NCBI GenBank assembly: GCA_964494015.1
Contig: CAZBQC010000025.1
Span: forward strand, 1-14,040
From: CAZBQC01 sp964494015
GTDB lineage: Bacteria > Bacillota_I > Bacilli_A > RF39 > UBA660
Direction: 5' to 3'
Length of the DNA stretch: 14,040 nucleotides
Each line of letters starts with the position of its first letter. Positions within the stretch are counted from its first letter, which is position 1. The notes below the pieces were generated by a model. The model saw only the letters and a program-made list of their open reading frames with translations, searched no databases and was not told where the DNA came from. Below, in pieces: positions 1-6,756 of this stretch. A program made the translations under genes and the position numbers.

Positions 1-1388
1 CTAAAAGCATGCCACCAACAATATTAGAGAAAATTAACACTGATTTATCAGCTAACTTATATACACCAGCCGGCGATACCGATCAAACCTTCATTGTAGG
101 AACAGCAAGTGATAATAATTACAAACCAAATAATTATCTTTGGTACAGTGGAAAGATGTGGCGAATAGTTGCCTTAAATAAGACAGATGGAGTAGTAATG
201 TCAATTAAAATAATTACTCAGAATTTAATGACATCAATTTATCGAAACGGCACTGTGGAAAATGGTGGAAGTGGGGAAAGTGCTGTTTATGAAGGTAGTT
301 ATATGTATCAATGGTTTAATGAAGATTTTTATGAAACATTAAGAAATCCGGGATATATAGTAACTAACTATTTATGGAATGCCACTCAAATGGTAAATGG
401 TAATAAGCCTCCTAATACAACCATGGTAACAGCACCAGTTGGGTCTTTGAACAGATATGAGTATGCAAAGTCATACACTAATACCACTGGTGCTAACGGA
501 TACTTAAATTTTGCATATATCTGGTGGTTGATAAACCCATACAATTCAAATAGTTCTAATGGAGTTTCCGATACCGGTTCAGTCTTTTATCAAACTTATG
601 ATAATTCATATCCAATTCGTCCAGCTATCAATTTAAAGGCAAATATTTTGATATCTGGTGGAAATGGAACAGTTAATAATCCATATCGTTTATCGGGAGA
701 TAATGACCAAGAAGCAGATATAGTAAACAATAATATAAATACCAGATACAGTGGTGAATATGTCAAATTCAATAACGAAGATTATCGAATTGTTAAAATT
801 GATGGAAATCTCACTAAAATTGTAAAGATTGATTATATTAGATCAAGTGGTACACCACTAACAAAAAACTTTGCTTTTGTCAATTCTCTATATTCAACAT
901 CTATTTCTTGTGGAATTAACTGTTGGGGAGGATATTTAAACAATGAAAGCACTGGTTGGTACAGCACATTAAGTGTCAATGATAAAAATATGATTGAAAC
1001 AGGTACTTGGTATTCAGGGGCAGTAACTAATAAGACAAGTTATAAAAAAAGTATCTGTGCGACAGTTAATCCGCTTACGAGTGGTGGGACCTTAACAAAT
1101 ACGTGTATCAAAACATCGGTATCAACGACTGCTAAAGTTGGATTAATCAGACTAGGCGAACTGTTTTCAACTCAACTTGATCCTGGAGGAATTTCAGTTG
1201 CCACTCACTATTACCTACTTACTCCAACTTCTGAAAACCTAGTTTTTTATTTGAATAATTATTCTTCTTTAGTTTCTACTTCTTCAACAAATCTTTTTTC
1301 AACTAGATTAGCTTTATATCTTAAATCTAGTGTTAAAATAGCTGGTGGTGACGGAACACCTAGTAATCCATTTACTTTAACGATATAG
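1..1388 (+). CDS. Tandem-domain exported protein related to the DGR target (5' partial)
   Basis: No stop precedes the first ATG (base 9) in frame and no ribosome binding site is visible, so the gene probably begins outside the window. The visible 459 residues hold two copies of one domain. Each opens with a W/Y-R-I-V strand near a Asp-Gly turn (about residues 51 and 259) and ends with a block of the type RPAINLK...ISGGNGT..NPY (about 203-227) or ALYLKSS...GGDGT..NPF (about 434-456). The same ending occurs in the variable pilin-like protein at the right end of this window (VVNLKSS...TGGTGS..EPY), so the two genes are paralogous in their ectodomains. Low charge and many Asn, Ser, Thr and Tyr fit an extracellular protein, and the C-terminal parts resemble a C-type-lectin/formylglycine-like fold, which is inference. 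A terminator follows. There is no nucleotide match to the template repeat, so it is not a current DGR target. Confidence 0.75.
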   Translation, partial: KSMPPTILEKINTDLSANLYTPAGDTDQTFIVGTASDNNYKPNNYLWYSGKMWRIVALNKTDGVVMSIKIITQNLMTSIYRNGTVENGGSGESAVYEGSYMYQWFNEDFYETLRNPGYIVTNYLWNATQMVNGNKPPNTTMVTAPVGSLNRYEYAKSYTNTTGANGYLNFAYIWWLINPYNSNSSNGVSDTGSVFYQTYDNSYPIRPAINLKANILISGGNGTVNNPYRLSGDNDQEADIVNNNINTRYSGEYVKFNNEDYRIVKIDGNLTKIVKIDYIRSSGTPLTKNFAFVNSLYSTSISCGINCWGGYLNNESTGWYSTLSVNDKNMIETGTWYSGAVTNKTSYKKSICATVNPLTSGGTLTNTCIKTSVSTTAKVGLIRLGELFSTQLDPGGISVATHYYLLTPTSENLVFYLNNYSSLVSTSSTNLFSTRLALYLKSSVKIAGGDGTPSNPFTLTI

Positions 1389-1430
1389 ATAGTTTAAATC
1401 AAAATAAAAATATAATCTGTTTAAAACTAA

Positions 1431-1459
1431 AAATTAGACGAAAGATGTCTAATTTTTTT
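1431..1459 (+). terminator. Rho-independent terminator after the tandem-domain gene
   Basis: A perfect 9-bp stem (1431-1439 with 1447-1455) with a 7-nt loop runs into seven T residues (1453-1459). It lies 42 bases after the upstream stop codon and before the spoIIIAH ribosome binding site, so it separates the two transcription units. Confidence 0.85.
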
Positions 1460-1508
1460 GTAATAAAATATCTAGTCGTTAATAAAATATAGTAGAAAAG
1501 GTGAAAAT

Positions 1509-2027
1509 ATGATAAATAAGCAAGGATTATGGTTTTTAACGCTCTTTAGTTTAATATTAGTACTTAGTGTTTACTATATTACGATGCCAAACGAACTTCT
1601 ACTTACTAATAACAATGCTTATAATAATACCGATGAAACCAATAAGGAAGAGGATGAAGATAAAACAAAAGAAACTAGTAAAAACGAAGTCCTTGAGACG
1701 ATGAGAGTAGATCTAGATGAAGAAAGGCAGACGGCAATTACCGAACTTCAAAGTAAATTAACTAGTACGACGACAACTATTGAAGAAAAAAACAATCTTT
1801 ATGAGCAGTTACAATATATAACCAAATTAAAAACTACTGAAGAAAAATTAGAAAAGAAACTAGAAGATAATAAAAAGTTAGAGAGTTTCATCAAAATAGA
1901 CAATAAAAATATTGAAGTAGTAGTTGCATCCAAAGATCATAACACAGCCATTGCTGTCGAAATAATGAAACTACTTCAGGAAGAATTTACAGAAAAGATG
2001 TACATCTCAGTTAAGTTTGAAATCTAA
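1509..2027 (+). CDS. spoIIIAH: Stage III sporulation protein AH (SpoIIIAH)
   Basis: The 172-residue protein begins with a short cytoplasmic piece (MINKQGLWFLT) and one transmembrane segment at about residues 7-27 ending in LSVYYIT, very like the start of Bacillus SpoIIIAH. A charged, acidic linker (about 35-65) follows, then a helical region containing RVDLDEERQ, and a C-terminal YscJ/FliF-like domain (about 95-172) ending VKFEI. In spore formers this mother-cell membrane protein forms a ring and binds SpoIIQ of the forespore across the intermembrane space. The ATG follows an AGGTGA site by 4 nt. It stands alone: the upstream gene is not spoIIIAG and a terminator lies between them, unlike the spoIIIAA-AH operon of Bacillus. 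It is shorter than B. subtilis SpoIIIAH, mostly in the linker. The next two genes are also sporulation genes, which supports the call. Confidence 0.9.
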   Translation: MINKQGLWFLTLFSLILVLSVYYITMPNELLLTNNNAYNNTDETNKEEDEDKTKETSKNEVLETMRVDLDEERQTAITELQSKLTSTTTTIEEKNNLYEQLQYITKLKTTEEKLEKKLEDNKKLESFIKIDNKNIEVVVASKDHNTAIAVEIMKLLQEEFTEKMYISVKFEI

Positions 2028-2053
2028 TTCTTCTTTTTTTTGTGTTTTAATCC

Positions 2054-2083
2054 TACAACTTTATTAAGTGGACACATAGAATA
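2054..2083 (+). promoter_or_regulatory. SigmaK-like promoter upstream of gerE
   Basis: The -10 element reads CATA-GAA-TA (2075-2083), which fits the known SigmaK consensus CATAnnnTA. An AC dinucleotide in a TACA context (2054-2057) lies 17 bases upstream, near the expected mACm -35 position. In Bacillus gerE is transcribed by SigmaK, so the position makes sense. The match is by eye only, and a different sporulation sigma factor remains possible. Confidence 0.5.
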
Positions 2084-2127
2084 ATATGAGTAAAAATATA
2101 AGGCCCACTTAGAAAGTGAGTGATATA

Positions 2128-2334
2128 ATGGGTAAAGGAATACTTACTTCAAGAGAAAAAGAAGTGTTTGAACTATTAGTTTTAAATAAAACGACCAAAG
2201 ATATAGCGTTAATATTAAATATTAGTGAGAAGACAGTTCGAAATCATATTTCCAATGCAATGCAAAAACTAGGGGTTAAAGGTCGTGCTGCTGCTGTTGT
2301 CGAACTTTTAAAACTAAAGGAAATATCATTATAA
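2128..2334 (+). CDS. gerE: GerE, LuxR-type sporulation transcription factor
   Basis: This is a 68-residue stand-alone LuxR/GerE helix-turn-helix. The stretches LTSREKEVFELLV, ISEKTVRNHISNAMQKL and VKGRAAAVVELLK match Bacillus GerE (74 residues) almost residue for residue. GerE is the last regulator of the mother-cell cascade, acting with SigmaK on coat and cortex genes. The ATG at 2128 is preferred because a purine-rich GTGAG lies 7 nt upstream; a GTG start at 2116 would add four residues but has no visible ribosome binding site. A SigmaK-like promoter precedes it and a terminator follows the stop. A GerM-like gene is next, as in Bacillus, where gerE and gerM lie close together. Confidence 0.93.
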   Translation: MGKGILTSREKEVFELLVLNKTTKDIALILNISEKTVRNHISNAMQKLGVKGRAAAVVELLKLKEISL

Positions 2335-2359
2335 ATCGTACTAAAAAAGTACGATTTTT
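2333..2359 (+). terminator. Rho-independent terminator after gerE
   Basis: A perfect 9-bp stem (2333-2341 with 2349-2357) with a 7-nt A-rich loop ends in a run of five T (2355-2359). The stem begins at the second base of the region overlapping the gerE stop codon. The downstream gene must then have its own promoter or rely on read-through. Confidence 0.85.
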
Positions 2360-2384
2360 CATATTAATTAATTAGGTGATATTC

Positions 2385-3332
2385 TTGTTAAAAAAGAGAA
2401 TTATTAGAAAAATTTTAATTACAACTGTTTTCTTCTTTATCTTGTTAGCAATTTATTCTCTACCAGTAGAAAAAGAAGATAATCTTGTTGATCAAAAAAT
2501 TAAAATTGAATATGTTACTAGTGTCAACAGTAGCGATATTTATTTATTAAATACTAATAATTTTTTAGTTAAAGCCAAACTTTCTTTAACTGGCACTGAT
2601 ATTTTGGAAAATAGCAAGGATATTATCAATAACTTAAAAAACGTCAATAATAGTAAATTTCCTAGTAATTTAAAGGGTTTAATTCCAAGAAACACAAAAG
2701 TAAATACAATTAGGTATGATAATAATGTTTTATATATTGATTTTAATCAAGAACTTTTAAATGTCGATATTTCTCTAGAGGAGAAAGTGATTGAGTCTTT
2801 AGTTTTTAGTTTGACAGCTTTAGATAAAGTCGAAGGGATAAGTATTACGATTAATAATGGTAAACTAGAGGAATTACCAAAAAGCAAGATCAAAATTCCT
2901 AGTGTCATTACCAAGAGTTTTGGAATTAATAAAGTTTATCACCTGACGACAACTAAAGATATTGACAAGATCGTCATGTACTATGTTACAGAAATAAGTG
3001 ATAATATTTATTATGTTCCAGTTACTAAATATGTCAATAATACGAAAGATCGTATCAAAGTAATTATTGAGAATTTATCGAGTAGTTATATTTATGAAAC
3101 TAGTCTGATGAGTTATTTAAATAGCAATACTAATTTACTTAATTATAAAATAGATGATAATAAAATCACTCTTAATTTTAATGAGAATATTTTTAATGAC
3201 CAAAATGAAATCTTAGAAGAAGTATTGTACAGCATTTCAGCTTCTGTTTTTGATAATTATAATGTTCAAGAGGTTGTCTTTCAAGTTAATGGTAAGGATA
3301 ATATTTCTATAAAATTAAAAGACGTCAAATAA
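2385..3332 (+). CDS. gerM: GerM-like protein with two GerMN domains
   Basis: The 315-residue protein starts with a basic patch and a transmembrane or signal segment (about residues 9-25). It then carries two related domains of the GerMN family (about 50-160 and 185-310). The first shows GLIPRNTKVNTIRYDNNVLYIDF-like strand order, and the second shows LLNYKIDDNKITLNFNENIF, both the usual pattern of a short leader, a paired strand ending in the D-F/N-F acidic strand, then a helix and a final V-F/I-T-I strand. GerM in Bacillus is a membrane-anchored protein needed for spore morphogenesis and germination, and it also stabilises SpoIIQ localisation. The TTG at 2385 is chosen because AGGTGA (2374-2379) lies 5 nt before it; a GTG at 2376 would overlap that site. 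No lipobox cysteine is visible, unlike Bacillus GerM, so it is probably anchored by the helix. The name rests on domain content and synteny with gerE. Confidence 0.8.
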   Translation: MLKKRIIRKILITTVFFFILLAIYSLPVEKEDNLVDQKIKIEYVTSVNSSDIYLLNTNNFLVKAKLSLTGTDILENSKDIINNLKNVNNSKFPSNLKGLIPRNTKVNTIRYDNNVLYIDFNQELLNVDISLEEKVIESLVFSLTALDKVEGISITINNGKLEELPKSKIKIPSVITKSFGINKVYHLTTTKDIDKIVMYYVTEISDNIYYVPVTKYVNNTKDRIKVIIENLSSSYIYETSLMSYLNSNTNLLNYKIDDNKITLNFNENIFNDQNEILEEVLYSISASVFDNYNVQEVVFQVNGKDNISIKLKDVK

Positions 3333-3345
3333 TTGACGATTTTTT
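3323..3345 (+). terminator. Rho-independent terminator overlapping the gerM stop
   Basis: A 6-bp stem (3323-3328 with 3333-3338) with an ATAA loop is followed by A and six T (3340-3345). The loop contains the stop codon of the gerM-like gene. Confidence 0.75.
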
Positions 3346-3438
3346 ATTTTGGAAAGAGAAAGACCAGATAAAATTTATTGTTCGTCGTATCAAAATCATT
3401 AAAAGTGTTACAATAAAAGTAAAATAATTAAAATATAC

Positions 3439-3467
3439 TTGAATAAATTGATTAAAAGTTGTATAAT
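3439..3467 (+). promoter_or_regulatory. SigmaA promoter of the tRNA-Arg gene
   Basis: TTGAAT (3439-3444), exactly 17 bases, then a perfect TATAAT (3462-3467), placed 23 bases before the mature 5' end of the tRNA. Confidence 0.8.
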
Positions 3468-3490
3468 CTATCTTGTCAATTCGAGTTAAT

Positions 3491-3567
<77 letters not shown>

Positions 3568-3580
3568 GATATGAGTGAAA

Positions 3581-3928
3581 TGGCCTCCAAAAGTTGGACA
3601 AAAGTATGTATAATAAATACATACTTCAAGTCAAACTGAAGGGAGCTGTTTTTTAATGAGAATAACGAATGCAGAAAAACTAGAAATGTGTAAGGAACAT
3701 ATATATGAAAGAAAATCATTGTCCCATATATGTGAAAGATATGAGTACATAGATGCAAGCAAATTAAAATATTGTATTAATTTATATAAAAAACATGGAG
3801 AACGTATCTTTATAAATAGAGAAAATGGAGTTTATAAGAGAAACACAAAACTGTTAGCAATAAGCAGAGTGAAAAATGGTGAATCAATAAGAAGCGTATT
3901 TACTCTATTGAAAAATGGTGTAATGTAA
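3581..3928 (+). mobile_element. IS3-type insertion sequence remnant
   Basis: About 15 bases after the tRNA the sequence changes to a left-end-like segment containing CTCCAAAAGTTGGACA (3585-3600). A perfect 9-bp inverted repeat with a 7-nt loop (3602-3610 with 3618-3626) comes next, followed by a truncated OrfA-like gene. No OrfB integrase and no matching right end are seen before the next gene, so this is a fragment. Assignment to the IS3 family rests on the gene content and on the general look of the left end, not on a database match. Confidence 0.5.
3656..3928 (+). pseudogene. Truncated IS3-type transposase OrfA (helix-turn-helix part)
   Basis: The 90-residue product opens with a helix-turn-helix of the kind in IS3 OrfA proteins. 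A basic N-terminus and EKLEMCKEHI are followed by SLSHICERYEYIDASKLKYCINLYKKHGE, meaning a recruiting helix, a turn, a recognition helix and the KHG linker. NTKLLAISRVKNGESIRSV looks like the start of a second such helix-turn-helix, which then breaks off into an unrelated LLKNGVM tail. Full OrfA proteins of this kind continue with a coiled coil and a frameshift into OrfB, and both are missing here. A GGGAG site lies upstream of the ATG. It is probably not functional on its own. Confidence 0.55.
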
Positions 3929-3984
3929 ATGTTTCATTATTTTTGAAAATATGATACAATAAAATTACTTGGGGGATTTTGGAT

Positions 3985-4995
3985 ATGAATAATTTAAAAT
4001 TAAATGAATTAATTGCTTTAATACATTACAAAAAGGATTTTAAACATATAAATCCATTATTTAATTCTATTGGATTAAGAGTAGATGAAATAAACGGAGA
4101 GTTAGTTATTAGTGATTTACAAGGAAATAAAGTATCAACTATTAAATCAAGAAAATATTATGGTGGTAATATAATGTTTGGCAAGGGTTATAATTCTGTT
4201 CATAATGATTTTATATTAGAATCTGATTTTGAATATAATGGAAATAAAATATCTTATCAGGCAGAAGTAGATGACCATGGTAGACACCAAACAACATTAA
4301 TAAAAGTGAGGAAAGGTAATAAAACCTATTCGGTAAACGTTAGTACGCCTATATTCTCTGAATTTGGCATGAGAATTGAAGAAGAAGGCGAAATTCATAA
4401 ATGGGATCATATTAATATGTCGAGAGATAATCTGAATGTAGCAAAATCAACAGAGAACTGTCTAGGAGATGGTGGGGAAAAACCTGATGGGGCTTACAGA
4501 TTTATGGATATTGGTTTTCCTAATAAACCTTATCCTAATTCAGATTGGGTTATGCCTTTTAATATGGGTGTAAATTATAATTCCCAAATTAGTTTTATGC
4601 ATCATACTGATCAACCAGAAGAATATTTTGTTAATTATCATTTTGATAAAGAACCCGAACAAAAATCAATAACTAGTTCAACAGAACTTTTTAACTATTG
4701 TGTAAATCAAGCAATAGCATCAGATTTGGCACAGGGATTCTTAGGTGAAGTATTTGGTGATTTTGAAGAAGTATTTAGCGGTATTAAAACTATTGCTAGA
4801 AATACAATTTCAGGATTTAATGATATTGTTCTATTAGCACAAGAAAACTCTGGTAGTAATAGAAATGAAAAGATAAATCAATATGTTTCAACATTTGGAA
4901 AAAATCAAACACCACTTTTTGAATCAGAAGAAATGAATTTGCCATTAAGTTCAGTTAAAAAAATGGCTTGGATAGATAAAAGAAGAAATAGTTAA
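3985..4995 (+). CDS. Hypothetical protein, 336 residues
   Basis: I do not recognise this protein. It has no signal peptide or membrane segment and looks soluble. The N-terminal third alternates hydrophobic and charged residues (LRVDEINGELVISDLQGN), suggesting beta structure. The middle is rich in Asp, His, Gly and aromatic residues (EVDDHGRHQ; WDHINMSRDNL; GDGGEKPDGAYRF), and the C-terminal part is helical (about 230-300). GGGGGA at 3971-3976 fixes the start at the ATG of 3985 (8 nt spacing); an in-frame TTG at 3979 is too close to it. Its neighbours are an IS remnant and a decayed stretch, so it probably belongs to acquired DNA behind the tRNA. It is monocistronic, with a terminator downstream. 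A role in defence or in a mobile element is possible but nothing in the sequence shows it. Confidence 0.75.
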   Translation: MNNLKLNELIALIHYKKDFKHINPLFNSIGLRVDEINGELVISDLQGNKVSTIKSRKYYGGNIMFGKGYNSVHNDFILESDFEYNGNKISYQAEVDDHGRHQTTLIKVRKGNKTYSVNVSTPIFSEFGMRIEEEGEIHKWDHINMSRDNLNVAKSTENCLGDGGEKPDGAYRFMDIGFPNKPYPNSDWVMPFNMGVNYNSQISFMHHTDQPEEYFVNYHFDKEPEQKSITSSTELFNYCVNQAIASDLAQGFLGEVFGDFEEVFSGIKTIARNTISGFNDIVLLAQENSGSNRNEKINQYVSTFGKNQTPLFESEEMNLPLSSVKKMAWIDKRRNS

Positions 4996-5058
4996 TAAAT
5001 TTAAATGTATAGAAATTTGTTAACATAATTAAAAAAACAACTGAAATAAAAACAAGGA

Positions 5059-5090
5059 TTCAGTTAAGGTATTCCAAAACTGAACTTTTT
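5059..5090 (+). terminator. Rho-independent terminator after the 336-residue gene
   Basis: A 7-bp stem TTCAGTT/AACTGAA (5059-5065 with 5078-5084) with a 12-nt loop, then C and five T (5086-5090). The loop is large and the T run short, so it may be inefficient. Confidence 0.5.
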
Positions 5091-5260
5091 ATTATATAAT
5101 AATATTGTCTTATCAAGAGATAGGGGGTAACAACCTTTATTTAACTGGCACCAGTAAATATCCAATTGAACTTATAGTTCAGTTGTAAGATAAATGTCAA
5201 TTCAGAAATGGATTGATTTTTTCGTGTTAAAGGAAAAATCATCAGAAAGGATTGGTTTAA

Positions 5261-5450
5261 ATGGTAAATACTATTAGGAAAGAACTAGAGATTTAAGAAG
5301 GTATTAAAAGTAAAATAAACTTTATATATAATCTCACTAATACTAAACCAAAGTATATTTACTCACGAGCATAATCAATTAGTTAAAGAAAAACAAAAAA
5401 TTGAAAAGCCACAAGATAAAAATCATAGTAGAGATGATTTTGAATTATAA
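5261..5450 (+). pseudogene. Decayed short gene of unknown family
   Basis: From an ATG at 5261, preceded by AGAAAGG (5244-5250), the frame reads MVNTIRKELEI, stop, then continues openly as EGIKSKINFIYNL...KPKYIYSRA to a second stop (5372-5374). The adjacent frame, from about 5370, continues HNQLVKEKQK...HSRDDFEL to a stop at 5448-5450. One nonsense mutation and one frameshift would join these into a protein of about 60 residues. The pieces have gene-like composition, but I recognise no family. Chance reading in AT-rich DNA is not excluded. Confidence 0.3.
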
Positions 5451-5484
5451 TTCCTTAGTAGAACTATTAAAAAATACAAAGATA

Positions 5485-5493
5485 TGCTATAAT
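5485..5493 (+). promoter_or_regulatory. Extended -10 promoter of the 255-residue gene
   Basis: TG-C-TATAAT (5485-5493) is a perfect extended -10 element, about 28 bases before the ATG. No good -35 box lies at the usual distance, which is normal for extended -10 promoters. Confidence 0.5.
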
Positions 5494-5521
5494 ATAGACA
5501 TACGAAAAGGGAAAATGTAAT

Positions 5522-6289
5522 ATGGAAAAAAGAAATTTTAGAAGTTTAGAGGAAATACTAAATTCAATAGATCAAGAACAAATCGAAGTTGAAACAATTC
5601 AAGATGATCTAAAAACAAAATCAAAAGGAAGAATAAGAAGATTTTTCTCTCTAAATGATTATGAAAAGCAACAATTCAAATTATATAGAACTGAAACAAA
5701 AGGACAAATAAAATCTAAAAAGGCTTCAATTAAAAGTAAAGAAAATTATTTAGATAGATTATGTGTTTTTGATTTTGATGTTGCCACTCAATTTCTTGCC
5801 GACACATTGGCTATTATTGAAGAGGAAGAATATCAAAAAACTGATCTTGAATTAGAAGAAGAATCTACATCAATAAATGTCGCTATGTTCACAGCTACTG
5901 GAGTACCATTATTGGAAACTGATACCGATAAAGAATATGTTTGTTTAATAGCAACAAAAGAAAACAAAAAATTAATTTCTGATTTAGATGATAAAGATGA
6001 ACTAGAAAGTAGTTATGATATTCAAACTGCACTTGAAGGTGGCGATGGGAAATATATTTTATTAGAATCACATGATACTTATACAATGTTTGATTATTCT
6101 GAACAACAAGTTCCAGAAAAATTAACTAAAACATATCCATATCTTTCAGAAATAATTGTTGATTTAATAAATCTTAGATTAGCAAATCCAAATTTATCTG
6201 ACAAACAATCAACTGATATCATGTTACAACATATGCCAGAAAGATATTCTCATTTAATTAGGGCTAGTAAGAAAGAAAAAAACAAGTAG
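5522..6289 (+). CDS. Hypothetical protein, 255 residues
   Basis: I do not recognise this protein. The first 100 residues are strongly charged and probably helical, with a basic patch (KSKGRIRRFF, about 33-42, and KGQIKSKKASIKSKEN, about 60-75). An acidic segment EEEEYQKTDLELEEES (about 100-115) comes next. The C-terminal half alternates strands and helices and includes YVCLIATKENKKLISDLDDKDELESS and DKQSTDIMLQHMPERY. There is no signal peptide or membrane segment. The ATG follows AAGGGA by 9 nt and an extended -10 promoter. It lies in the probable island between tRNA-Arg and trpS and may be a mobile-element cargo or phage-derived gene. Confidence 0.7.
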   Translation: MEKRNFRSLEEILNSIDQEQIEVETIQDDLKTKSKGRIRRFFSLNDYEKQQFKLYRTETKGQIKSKKASIKSKENYLDRLCVFDFDVATQFLADTLAIIEEEEYQKTDLELEEESTSINVAMFTATGVPLLETDTDKEYVCLIATKENKKLISDLDDKDELESSYDIQTALEGGDGKYILLESHDTYTMFDYSEQQVPEKLTKTYPYLSEIIVDLINLRLANPNLSDKQSTDIMLQHMPERYSHLIRASKKEKNK

Positions 6290-6317
6290 GTTATACTACT
6301 TTTTCTAAAAAAGATGA

Positions 6318-6411
6318 TATAATGGTTATGTAAATTGAGCGACTTAATATGCTCACAATGTCCAAAGTAGTCGCTGTTAAAAATGCTATGGAAAAGTATC
6401 TGTTTTTTTTT
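6318..6411 (+). other. Possible small RNA or leader before the 86-residue gene
   Basis: A perfect TATAAT (6318-6323) without a good -35 box precedes a region with a 7-bp perfect stem AGCGACT/AGTCGCT (6338-6344 with 6369-6375) around a 24-nt loop. A tract of nine T (6403-6411) then lies just before the next gene. A transcript starting near 6330 and ending in the T tract would be about 80 nt. The stem immediately before the T tract is weak, so termination there is doubtful. It matches no riboswitch class I can name. Confidence 0.3.
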
Positions 6412-6435
6412 ATTTGAAATGGAAAAGAAGTTTAT

Positions 6436-6696
6436 ATGGGAATTGAAGAAATATTCGAGCGATCATCATACGATGATTTTAAGAAAGTACCTCTTCATGA
6501 CTCATGTGAATGTTTCAAGAACCTTTTAGGTAATGAATGTATAGTAATATATGATCATAACGGAAAGTTATTACAATTACGAGCCAAAATAAGCAAAATA
6601 TTTCCTATAAAAGTAGTTAAATCTGATGACAAAAAAACGATTGATGAAATAGAAGGTTTAGTTAAGACCATAGTTCCACCAAAGAGAAAATATTAG
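6436..6696 (+). CDS. Small hypothetical protein, 86 residues
   Basis: I do not recognise this small soluble protein. It contains DSCECF (about 22-27) and a strand-rich middle (ECIVIYDHNGKLLQLRAKISKIFPIKVVKS), which suggests a compact beta fold of the SH3-like or OB-like kind, as an inference only. The two cysteines in CEC might bind metal. The ATG at 6436 is preceded by GGAAAAGAAG. It ends just before the trpS promoter and is the last gene of the probable island. Confidence 0.6.
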   Translation: MGIEEIFERSSYDDFKKVPLHDSCECFKNLLGNECIVIYDHNGKLLQLRAKISKIFPIKVVKSDDKKTIDEIEGLVKTIVPPKRKY

Positions 6697-6704
6697 CTAA
6701 TAAA

Positions 6705-6733
6705 TTGACTACTAATAGTGATGATGATACAAT
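6705..6733 (+). promoter_or_regulatory. SigmaA promoter of trpS
   Basis: TTGACT (6705-6710), exactly 17 bases, then TACAAT (6728-6733). The start codon is only 23 bases beyond the -10 box, so there is no room for a T-box leader, which many Firmicutes aminoacyl-tRNA synthetase genes have. Confidence 0.8.
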
Positions 6734-6756
6734 TAGAGTAACGATGGGAGTTTGTT

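Larger units (their letters stand above)
4996..5521 (+). other. Non-coding, structured and partly decayed stretch
   Basis: This stretch of over 500 bases has no intact gene. It holds a terminator (5059-5090), a small inverted repeat ACTGG-CA-CCAGT (5144-5155), a 9-bp hairpin with one G-U pair and a 5-nt loop (5163-5171 with 5177-5185), a decayed coding segment (5261-5450) and the promoter of the next gene. The close-set hairpins between 5059 and 5185 could be remnants of a regulatory or transfer-related region of a mobile element, but I see no recognisable origin or riboswitch. Confidence 0.45.

Noticed and set aside
600..680. Second VR in the left-edge gene
   Set aside because: The protein ending is similar, but the DNA does not follow TR (for example it lacks GGCGTCCGCCCA), so it is not a second homing target in this window.
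1980..2041. Terminator after spoIIIAH (GAAGAATT with AATTCTTC and a T run)
   Set aside because: The two arms are separated by 38 bases and straddle the stop codon. The T run is good but the stem is unlikely to form in time.
3568..6704. CRISPR array or site-specific att repeat in the island
   Set aside because: No repeated unit with regular spacing and no copy of the tRNA 3' end was found.
6697..6756. T-box leader for trpS
   Set aside because: Only 23 bases lie between the -10 box and the ATG, too short for a T-box.
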